DNA of 64,000 nt from Dyadobacter luticola. Its GTDB lineage: Bacteria; Bacteroidota; Bacteroidia; Cytophagales; Spirosomataceae. The stretch covers positions 248,001 to 312,000 of the forward strand of contig NZ_VCEJ01000008.1 in assembly GCF_005860805.1 (NCBI RefSeq), read 5' to 3'. The position numbers and the translations under genes were made by a program. This document shows positions 1 to 6,584 of the stretch, one piece after another. Under the pieces are notes generated by a model that saw only the letters and a program-made list of their open reading frames with translations, ran no database searches and was not told the DNA's origin. Within the stretch, counting starts at the first letter, position 1, and the number at the start of each line of letters is the position of its first letter.

Positions 1-179
1 GTTACAATGTCATCTTTCACTAGCGGATAGTCTTCGAAATAGGCCGAAGCATTAGCAAAATAGCAGGAATAATGAGCGCCAGATTCAGTCTGAAAAAGGT
101 ATTCCTTGTCGCCGCCTCTATATTCGACGGTGTAATCATAGGCCCTAAATGAACCTGACTCCTCGTGCGTGTAATTCAT
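1..179 (-). CDS. Small Bacteroidota protein of unknown function, 3' end outside the window
   Basis: An open frame starts at the ATG at 179-177 and is still open at the left edge, giving at least 59 residues. The product is rich in Tyr, Phe, Glu and Asp, with a central alternating aromatic pattern (EYLFQTESGAHYSCYF, about residues 26-41) that suggests a beta-sheet. It resembles small Bacteroidota proteins of the DUF6169 type, but that is a weak recollection. It overlaps the gene upstream on the same strand by 35 bases in another frame, so the two are probably translationally coupled. I do not know its function. The whole frame and its neighbour must be read to the left of this window. Confidence 0.5.
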   Translation of the reverse strand, partial: MNYTHEESGSFRAYDYTVEYRGGDKEYLFQTESGAHYSCYFANASAYFEDYPLVKDDIV

Positions 180-318
180 CCCTGGTTATTTTTCCGTCGT
201 AAAACAGATTAATAGTTTCTTGATCCGCTCTTACTTTTTCAATAAAGCGGGTCAATCGGTCTCCCTTCTTTTCACCATTAGCAGCTTCTGCCACAGGTGC
301 TTTTGCCGTTTTGTTCAT
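145..318 (-). CDS. Small hypothetical protein (57 aa), first of an overlapping pair
   Basis: An ATG at 318-316 opens a 57-codon frame ending in TAG at 147-145. The product begins MNKTAKAPVAEAANGEKKGD and is charged and probably helical (DRLTRFIEKVRADQETINLF), ending ELHARGVRFI. It has no signal peptide, membrane segment or cysteine. Codon use looks like that of neighbouring genes. The downstream gene starts inside it and overlaps by 35 bases, an arrangement typical of coupled small gene pairs, including some toxin-antitoxin loci. Nothing in either sequence proves that role. It lies on the same strand as lhgO and is separated from it by a 40-bp palindrome. Confidence 0.5.
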   Translation of the reverse strand: MNKTAKAPVAEAANGEKKGDRLTRFIEKVRADQETINLFYDGKITRDELHARGVRFI

Positions 319-435
319 GGTTTTTTGGTTTCGATTTTTCTCTTTTTGAACGTAGTAATGAGCGACAAGTCTTTTCAGGGAGCTTATCAGCGCGAATAAA
401 ATTAGAAAGAAAAATTTATTAATAAAATTCAGCCT

Positions 436-475
436 CTTTCTTTAACCCCGGGCTTAAGCCCGGGGTTAAAGAAAG
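436..475. repeat. 40-bp perfect palindrome without a loop
   Basis: The left arm CTTTCTTTAACCCCGGGCTT (436-455) is followed directly by its exact reverse complement (456-475). It sits between the end of lhgO and the small gene pair, all on the minus strand, so it could end lhgO transcription as a very stable hairpin. There is no U-tract after it on either strand. A perfect loopless dyad could also be a protein-binding site or a cruciform. Confidence 0.85.
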
Positions 476-551
476 TGAGTTTCAGACCTAGGACTGAGGC
501 AAAGGTTGCGGGCAAACAGACTTTGACCCGCGGCAAAGGATGGTGCGGCTG

Positions 552-1751
552 TCAAACCCTAGCCAAAACCCTTTCCGAAACCGTCTGCCCGATCGACAGC
601 GAAGAAGTAGCCGCCGGCGAAGGCGCATTGCAGACATTAATTGCCATTTTATTCTCAATGATCGAGAAATCATCCAGCAAACCGCCGTCGTAGTCGCAGG
701 CCTGCGCGCGTACGCCGGAGCCGCCAGGGATGAGGTCTTCGCTTTCTATTTGCGGGATCAGGCCTTGCAGGGCTTTGGTGAATGCGGCTTTGGAAAAAGA
801 GCGGTAGTATTCGCCCATGCCCGTTTTCCAATATTTGGCCGCCACTTTGCGGAAGCCTGGCCAGGCCAGCGATTCGAATAACTCAGGAAAATTAATATCC
901 AGCTTGTTGTAACCCTCGCGCCGGAAGGCAAAGACAGCATTTGGGCCAGCCTCAATCCCGCCTTCAATCATACGTGTAAAATGCACGCCGAGGAAAGGGA
1001 AGTTAGGATCAGGAACAGGGTAAATCAGGTTTTTGACAAAGAAATGTTTCTCCGGCCGGATTTTGTAATATTCACCGCGGAAAGGAATGATGCGAACTTT
1101 GATATTCTCGGGTTGAGTTAGTTGAGCAACTTTGTCGGAATAAAGACCGGCGCAATTTACAACCAGTTTTGTTTCAAAAACTTTGCCCGTCGCTGTGACT
1201 ACTTCGGAATGTGTGTTGCGGTTTTTAATGTCCGTTACTTTTTGGCCAAACTGAATCTCGCCATCCAGCCTGCGCAAACATTCCGCATATTTTTCACAAA
1301 CGACTTTATAATCAATAATGCCGGTATAAGGCACCCAAATCCCCTCCAAACCATTTACATAGGGCTCAATTTCCTTGATTTCCCCCTGCGAAATCATCCG
1401 GTTTTTGATCAAACCATTCTGGTTTCCCCGTTCAAAAAGATTGCGCAATAACGGTCGCTGCTCCTCGGTGGTTGCCACAACGATCTTCCCGCACAGATCA
1501 TAGTGCACATTTTCCCGATCACAAAAATCAATTAGCATCTGGTATCCTCGGATGCAGTTGGTGGCTTTGAGGCTGCCCGGTTTGTAGTAAAGCCCCGAAT
1601 GTATCACGCCGCTATTATGGCCGGTTTGGTGCTTCGCCACCTCGTTTTCCTTTTCGAGGAGCAGCAATTTAAGCGAAGGTTTCTGTTCCTTAATGCGGAG
1701 CGCCGTGGCGAGGCCCACAATGCCGCCGCCGATGATGGTAATGTCGTACAT
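552..1751 (-). CDS. lhgO: L-2-hydroxyglutarate oxidase
   Basis: The 399-residue protein opens with an FAD-binding Rossmann motif (MYDITIIGGGIVGLATALRI, GxGxxG at residues 8-13), followed by HNSGVIHSGLYY near residues 45-56, the conserved segment of the LhgO branch of the DAO oxidoreductases. Length is normal for the family, which oxidises L-2-hydroxyglutarate to 2-oxoglutarate and passes electrons to the membrane quinone pool. The start is an ATG at the expected N-terminus. It is a single-gene unit. A perfect palindrome lies about 80 bases after its stop. A DUF1338 protein at 46078-46986 belongs to a family with a member that makes 2-hydroxyglutarate, so a metabolic link is possible. Confidence 0.9.
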   Translation of the reverse strand: MYDITIIGGGIVGLATALRIKEQKPSLKLLLLEKENEVAKHQTGHNSGVIHSGLYYKPGSLKATNCIRGYQMLIDFCDRENVHYDLCGKIVVATTEEQRPLLRNLFERGNQNGLIKNRMISQGEIKEIEPYVNGLEGIWVPYTGIIDYKVVCEKYAECLRRLDGEIQFGQKVTDIKNRNTHSEVVTATGKVFETKLVVNCAGLYSDKVAQLTQPENIKVRIIPFRGEYYKIRPEKHFFVKNLIYPVPDPNFPFLGVHFTRMIEGGIEAGPNAVFAFRREGYNKLDINFPELFESLAWPGFRKVAAKYWKTGMGEYYRSFSKAAFTKALQGLIPQIESEDLIPGGSGVRAQACDYDGGLLDDFSIIENKMAINVCNAPSPAATSSLSIGQTVSERVLARV

Positions 1752-1998
1752 CTTATCCTTTATCTTTAGTGTAAAGAAAATGGATAGCCTCCTATATGTG
1801 GCAAGAAAAGTAAAAAGTAACGCTACTTTTGTTAAATCCTCAACACGTTCCTGCGATACAAATCGGCGTGCTGAGAAGCTACATTCAAGTAATACCGAGA
1901 TAACAAGATGGTTTTACACAACGGGCGATCTTGCATACGCATCAAAGAATAATCCAAAGCGCCCGCCAAATCGCGGATCGTTTACTGACTTTTGACGG

Positions 1999-2030
1999 TT
2001 GCCTGCTGAGGTAGTTTGAAGCTAAGTTTG
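1999..2030 (+). promoter_or_regulatory. Bacteroidota-type promoter for the small membrane protein gene
   Basis: TTG (1999-2001), a 21-base spacer and TAAGTTTG (2023-2030) match the Bacteroidota -33/-7 consensus TTG...TAnnTTTG. Transcription would start near 2037, about 43 bases before the gene. The rest of the 1752-2079 intergenic stretch shows no convincing gene or hairpin. Confidence 0.45.
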
Positions 2031-2079
2031 CGAAGTAACAAATCTGAAATCAGTATGGACGGATGCGCTGGCGGAAATA

Positions 2080-2469
2080 ATGCGATTTCAACCGAATCCG
2101 GAGATGAATAAAACAATCTTCAACATTAAAGTTATCAACTGGGCGCTGATATTAACTGCCTTGGTGTACATTTTGCTTGGGGCTTATTATCCCAGAATGA
2201 TGTTTAATCATGGCGGGATCTACATAGTCCTCGGTATTTTCTGGACGTTTCTGTTTTTGAAAATTAACTTTCTTTCGAAAGAGGAAAGGGTTGAAAGTTT
2301 TTTCAAGAAAAAAAAGCAGCTTCCGCTATTGTTGTATATGCTAATGATTGGGCTGCTCCTACACAGATATCTGGAAACCGTTTACTGGGCTCCTAAACGA
2401 CAAAAAGCATTTGAGGAAATTCAGCGGAAGTATGAGGAGCGCAGTGGGAGGTCTGAGCAAAATAGATAG
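2080..2469 (+). CDS. Small membrane protein of unknown function
   Basis: The 129-residue product has three hydrophobic segments (roughly residues 17-34, 46-61 and 81-95) and a charged C-terminal tail (EEIQRKYEERSGRSEQNR), suggesting an inner-membrane protein. The ATG at 2080 is preceded by a GGCGGA-like sequence at suitable spacing. An in-frame ATG at 2104 is the alternative start. I do not recognise the family. Its stop codon (2467-2469) lies one base from the stop of anmK on the opposite strand, so the two genes converge with no terminator between them. Confidence 0.6.
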   Translation: MRFQPNPEMNKTIFNIKVINWALILTALVYILLGAYYPRMMFNHGGIYIVLGIFWTFLFLKINFLSKEERVESFFKKKKQLPLLLYMLMIGLLLHRYLETVYWAPKRQKAFEEIQRKYEERSGRSEQNR

Positions 2470-2470
2470 G

Positions 2471-3664
2471 TTACTCAGGAAACGAAACCTTCCCCATACT
2501 CACATCCGGCACGCCGTCCTTTTGACCAAAATGCGACTGTGTGCCGGCAACTGCCTCGTTAGCCAAAACAGCGAAGAGAACTGCCTCTTTCGCATCGCCT
2601 GAAACGCCCAACTCATCGATCAGTTTTACTTCCGATGGTAGGTTTTCGCGGATTGCGTTCATGAGGGCAATGTTATGTGCACCGCCGCCGCTGGCGTAGA
2701 TCGTGTACTTTTCATCGGGAGAGGTGACGCTGGCGATGGCTTCGGAAATGGTGTCGGCGCTGAGGCGGGTTAAGGTGGCTATGATGTCCTGGCGGGTGAG
2801 GGATGTTAGTTTTGATTTTTGGATGGCGGCTTCTACGTATTCGAAATTGAAGACTTCCGGGCCCGTGGTTTTCGGGAAGGGGAGTTTGAAAAAGGGCAGG
2901 GATTTTAATTCTTCCAGTAATATCACATTGACTTTTCCGCTTGCGGCAATTTCACCGTTTTCGTCGAAAGGTTTGTGGAAAAAGCGGCGGGTATAGGCGT
3001 CCAGTAACGTATTTCCGGGGCCGGTATCGGTTGTGAAAACTGTGTTGGAATCTAATGTTGCAGGCAGGTAAGTGAAGTTGGCGATGCCTCCCATGTTTAA
3101 TAGAATGCGGTTTTCCCCTTTTTTTGAAAAAAGGAAATAATCACCATAAACTGCCAGCGGGGCACCTTCTCCGCCTGCGGCAATGTGTTTTTGCCGGAAA
3201 TCGCTGAGTGTGATGATGTTGGTTTTTACTGCAGTATGATCGCCGTCGCCGATTTGCAATGTTGCGTTTGGAAAACCTGAAAGCTTGTGTTGCTTTTTTG
3301 GAGCGTGAAAAACGGTTTGGCCATGGCTCGCGATCAGGTCGATATCATTTGTGGGGATGTCCCATTCTCCTAGACAATCCAGTATCATCTTTCCGTGCGT
3401 GGTTCCAATGTATGGATTAAGCAGACAGAGCTGCTGAAAGTCGATCTCGCGTTTTGCGAAAATTTTCCTGATCTCATCCCGAAAATCATCCTGATAAGGT
3501 ACGGTAGCAAATTTTTCCAATTTTAAAACCGTATCTGTGCCGCTGCCTTCGATCCGGCAAAGCGCAACGTCCAGCCCGTCCAGCGAGGTGCCCGACATTA
3601 AGCCGATGATCCTCCGGGATTTGGCCTGGGCGATTTCGTAAAGCTTTTCAATGGATTTTTTCAT
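2471..3664 (-). CDS. anmK: Anhydro-N-acetylmuramic acid kinase
   Basis: AnmK phosphorylates and hydrolyses 1,6-anhydro-MurNAc to MurNAc-6-phosphate during peptidoglycan recycling in the cytoplasm. The 397-residue protein carries the family signature GLMSGTSLDGLD near residues 21-32 and further conserved stretches such as LNMGGIANFT and DTGPGN, and matches the usual length (about 370-400). It is transcribed away from the PSP1 gene's terminator, so it probably has its own promoter in the short gap. No other MurNAc catabolic gene (murQ, for example) is adjacent. A peptidoglycan amidase lies elsewhere in the window at 38686-39483. Confidence 0.92.
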   Translation of the reverse strand: MKKSIEKLYEIAQAKSRRIIGLMSGTSLDGLDVALCRIEGSGTDTVLKLEKFATVPYQDDFRDEIRKIFAKREIDFQQLCLLNPYIGTTHGKMILDCLGEWDIPTNDIDLIASHGQTVFHAPKKQHKLSGFPNATLQIGDGDHTAVKTNIITLSDFRQKHIAAGGEGAPLAVYGDYFLFSKKGENRILLNMGGIANFTYLPATLDSNTVFTTDTGPGNTLLDAYTRRFFHKPFDENGEIAASGKVNVILLEELKSLPFFKLPFPKTTGPEVFNFEYVEAAIQKSKLTSLTRQDIIATLTRLSADTISEAIASVTSPDEKYTIYASGGGAHNIALMNAIRENLPSEVKLIDELGVSGDAKEAVLFAVLANEAVAGTQSHFGQKDGVPDVSMGKVSFPE

Positions 3665-3677
3665 AAAACAAGATCGT

Positions 3678-3712
3678 AAAAAAAGAAGTCAAGTTTATAA
3701 AAACCTGACTTC
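3678..3712 (-). terminator. Rho-independent terminator after the PSP1 gene
   Basis: Read on the minus strand, a 12-bp stem with one mismatch (arms 3701-3712 and 3685-3696, loop TTAT) is followed by seven T residues (3684-3678). It separates the PSP1 gene from anmK. Confidence 0.8.
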
Positions 3713-3741
3713 CCGGCAATGTGAAATGTATCTCAAACCTC

Positions 3742-5223
3742 TTAGCTTTTTGGCGTAGGTGTCGGCGCTGCCGCCGGTTCCTGCTTATTCTGTTTCCGCT
3801 GATTGTTTTGATTCCTGTGGTTTCCCTGACTTCCCGAATTGTTCTGGTTCCCCGGATTGTTCTGGTTTTTAGGATTACCTTGGTTTTTCTGACTTCCCTG
3901 ATTATTCGGATTGCCCTGTTTATTCGGGTTACCCTGATTCGGATTTCCCTGGTTATTCGGCTTGCCTGGATTCGGGTTACCTTGATTCGGATTACCTTGG
4001 TTATTGGGCGTGCCCTGAATCTCAGCGGCTCCCACATTCTCCTGGTTATCCGGGCTATTCTGACCGCTTGGATTATTCTTGTTCTTGCCCGATTTATTCT
4101 TCTTTTTCTTCTTTTTCTTCTGCTCGTCGCTATACTTTTTATCGAGATTTTCCAGATCACTATTCAATTTTCCAGGCACTCGATCCAGACTTTTCTCAGG
4201 TTCCGGCGTCAGGATTTCCAGCGATTCCGGAATAACACCTTGTTTGTTCAACTCAATGATCTCCAATACTTTCTGGATTGCCACAGGGTACCAGTTGGTA
4301 TCTTTATCAAAGCCAAACCACATGATTTTCTTGAAGATATCGGTCTTCTGCAAGGTAGCGACTCCCTTTTTTGTCCTCAAAGGCGCTTCCACTGTCGGAA
4401 TGTCGCGCAGGGCATCAATGTATGTTTCCAGCTCGTAATTGAGGCAGCATTTCAGCCTGCCGCATTGTCCCGAGAGTTTGGCAGGATTTAGGGAAAGGTT
4501 TTGATACCGTGCCGCAGAAGTTGAAATATTCTTGAAATCAGTTAACCAGGTAGAGCAGCACAATTCCCTGCCGCAAGATCCCAAACCACCGAGCCGGCTC
4601 GCTTCCTGGCGCAGACTGATCTGCCGCATTTCGATCCTGACTTTGAATTCCGAAGCTAGCGATTTGATCAGCTCGCGGAAATCGACCCTTTCTTCGGAAG
4701 AATAATAGAATGTTGTTTTAGTGTTATCCGATTGAAATTCCACATCAGACAGCTTCATATTCAGCTTCATTTCGCGGATAATTTCTCGCGTCCGGTACAA
4801 TGTGGGCATTTCTCGGGCGATGGCCTGCGTGTGTTTGTCGAGGTCCTTTTCGGAAGCTACCCGGTACACCACGTGCATATCATCGCTGATCACCACATTT
4901 TTGCGCTTCATTTGCAGCCTGACGAGCTCGCCTTGCAAAGAAACCGTTCCTATATGCTGGCCAGAGGCCATTTCACAAACCACATAGTCGCCTGTGACAA
5001 ATTCCAGTTGATTAATGTTGCGGAAATATTCCTTTCTTCCTCCTTTAAACTTCACTTCAACAACATCAAAACGCTGACCGGCAGGCACATCCATGTGACT
5101 CAGCCAGTCGAATACATTCATTTTGTTGCATCCGCCAGTCCCGCAACTTCCACTACTTCCACATCCTGATACGGCTGAACCGTTGGTTCCGCAGCCGCCG
5201 GATGTACATGATCCACATCCCAT
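3742..5223 (-). CDS. PSP1-domain (RicT/YaaT-like) protein with Cys-rich head and Asn/Gly/Pro repeat tail
   Basis: The 493-residue protein has three parts. Residues 1-35 are Gly/Ser-rich with six cysteines (MGCGSCTSGGCG and so on; C3, C6, C11, C21, C27, C32). Residues about 40-320 are the PSP1 domain with its diagnostic CGRELCCSTWL and CGRLKCCLNYE motifs. From about residue 360 a Lys run leads into a low-complexity tail built from NQGNPNQGNPN-like units. PSP1 proteins such as Bacillus RicT act in RNA maturation complexes, and the Ric complex binds iron-sulfur clusters, so the Cys-rich head may be metal-binding. That is inference. It starts 16 bases after the stop of purD on the same strand, consistent with a recQ-purD-PSP1 transcription unit ending at the hairpin at 3678-3712. 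Usual Bacteroidota members are shorter at the C-terminus. Confidence 0.85.
   Translation of the reverse strand: MGCGSCTSGGCGTNGSAVSGCGSSGSCGTGGCNKMNVFDWLSHMDVPAGQRFDVVEVKFKGGRKEYFRNINQLEFVTGDYVVCEMASGQHIGTVSLQGELVRLQMKRKNVVISDDMHVVYRVASEKDLDKHTQAIAREMPTLYRTREIIREMKLNMKLSDVEFQSDNTKTTFYYSSEERVDFRELIKSLASEFKVRIEMRQISLRQEASRLGGLGSCGRELCCSTWLTDFKNISTSAARYQNLSLNPAKLSGQCGRLKCCLNYELETYIDALRDIPTVEAPLRTKKGVATLQKTDIFKKIMWFGFDKDTNWYPVAIQKVLEIIELNKQGVIPESLEILTPEPEKSLDRVPGKLNSDLENLDKKYSDEQKKKKKKKNKSGKNKNNPSGQNSPDNQENVGAAEIQGTPNNQGNPNQGNPNPGKPNNQGNPNQGNPNKQGNPNNQGSQKNQGNPKNQNNPGNQNNSGSQGNHRNQNNQRKQNKQEPAAAPTPTPKS
3820..4020 (-). repeat. Degenerate 15-18 bp coding repeat in the PSP1 gene
   Basis: The coding strand repeats units translating to NQGNPN, NPGKPN and NKQGNP. 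The repeat is imperfect at DNA level and stays in frame. Such arrays change length by slippage, so unit number may vary among strains. Confidence 0.7.
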
Positions 5224-5239
5224 AATTATCGTCCCTTCA

Positions 5240-6529
5240 TCAATCGTTATAACGAATTAAATCCACACCGATATCGTGACGAAAATATTTACCCTCAAAC
5301 TGAACAACCTGCGCAGCACGCTGCGATTTATGGACAGCATTTTCAAGGGAATTGGCCAGGCCGGTAAGTACCATCACCCGTCCTCCGTTCGTCACTACCT
5401 CGGTATTTCCATTAAAAGTAGTGCCAGCATGAAATACGTGCACATCCTCTGTTTTATCACTGCCCGAAATTACCTTTCCTTTTTCATAATCCCCCGGATA
5501 ACCGCCAGAAACCACCACCGTAGTGACCGCCACCTGCGGAGATACCTGCATTTCAAAATCGTGCAGCGTACCTTTTGCCGTAGAAGCCATCAGCATCGCA
5601 AAGTCCGACTGAATGCGCGGAATGACCACTTCCGTCTCCGGATCACCCATACGCACATTGTATTCGATCACGTAAGGTTCGCCTTTTATGTTCATAAGGC
5701 CGATAAAAATAAAACCTACGTACTTAATGCCTTCATTTTTTAATCCGGCAAGTGTCGGCTTGACCACTTTTTCATCAACTTTCCTTAGAAAATTGGCATC
5801 AGCAAAAACCACAGGCGATACTGCGCCCATACCGCCGGTGTTCAGGCCGGTATCATTTTCACCGATGCGTTTGTAATCTTTTGCTTCGGGTAAAATTTTA
5901 TAATGTTCGCCATCCGTCAATACAAAAACAGACAGTTCAACACCCTTCAAAAACTGCTCTACAACTACTTTATGCCCGGCAGTGCCAAATTTTCCATCAA
6001 TCAGCATTTCCCTGAATGCTGTTTCGGCCTCCGCATGTTTTTCGGCGATGATCACCCCTTTTCCGGCAGCAAGTCCGTCGGCTTTCAGTACGATCGGAAG
6101 CGTATGTGCTTCCAGGTATTCCAGGCCGATCGCCAATGTTTCGGGCGTAAATGTGCGCGAAGAAGCAGTTGGAATGCCATATTTCTGCATAAACTGCTTG
6201 GAGAAATCCTTGCTTCCTTCCAGCTGGGCACCTGCTTTATTTGGCCCGATCACTTTTACCTTTGCAAGATCACTTCTTGATTCAATAAAATCCACGACAC
6301 CATTTACCAGCGGCTCTTCCGGTCCTACGATCACCAGCTCAATGTTGTTCTGGGTGATGGCGTTGGCAACAGAATCAAAATCATTATAAGAAATAGAGAG
6401 GTTGGTCGCGATAGCAGCAGTACCCGCATTTCCGGGCGCTACAAACAACTGATCGCAAAGAGGGCTTTGGGCAAGTTTCCAGGCAAAGGCATGCTCTCTT
6501 CCGCCTGATCCCAATATTAGTATATTCAT
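5240..6529 (-). CDS. purD: Phosphoribosylamine-glycine ligase
   Basis: PurD joins glycine to phosphoribosylamine with ATP, the second step of purine synthesis. The start is placed at MNILILGSGGREHAFAWKL, the conserved N-terminus. An upstream in-frame extension of 12 residues is not family-like. The 429-residue-scale protein shows the ATP-grasp core (VLKADGLAAGKGV, near residues 138-150) and YNVRMGDPETE near the metal site, at normal length. It follows recQ with a 55-base gap and precedes the PSP1 gene by 16 bases, all on the minus strand. No other pur gene is in the window. Confidence 0.95.
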   Translation of the reverse strand: MNILILGSGGREHAFAWKLAQSPLCDQLFVAPGNAGTAAIATNLSISYNDFDSVANAITQNNIELVIVGPEEPLVNGVVDFIESRSDLAKVKVIGPNKAGAQLEGSKDFSKQFMQKYGIPTASSRTFTPETLAIGLEYLEAHTLPIVLKADGLAAGKGVIIAEKHAEAETAFREMLIDGKFGTAGHKVVVEQFLKGVELSVFVLTDGEHYKILPEAKDYKRIGENDTGLNTGGMGAVSPVVFADANFLRKVDEKVVKPTLAGLKNEGIKYVGFIFIGLMNIKGEPYVIEYNVRMGDPETEVVIPRIQSDFAMLMASTAKGTLHDFEMQVSPQVAVTTVVVSGGYPGDYEKGKVISGSDKTEDVHVFHAGTTFNGNTEVVTNGGRVMVLTGLANSLENAVHKSQRAAQVVQFEGKYFRHDIGVDLIRYND

Positions 6530-6584
6530 AAATAGGTTAAAAAAATCCGCTTTGCAGGCGGACAAGTAGGTCTCTTAGGGTTTA

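Noticed and set aside
1693-1995. A 100-codon plus-strand frame covering the lhgO start and the intergenic region
   Set aside because: It overlaps the conserved N-terminus of lhgO in antisense and shows no recognisable domain.
3820-4020. CRISPR-like array
   Set aside because: The repeats are coding, of varying sequence, with no unique spacers of constant length and no cas genes.
3721-4491. A 256-codon plus-strand frame of Ile/Leu/Val/Arg repeats opposite the PSP1 gene
   Set aside because: It is the reverse reading of the Asn/Gly/Pro repeat tail. The repetitive hydrophobic pattern comes from the coding repeat on the other strand.
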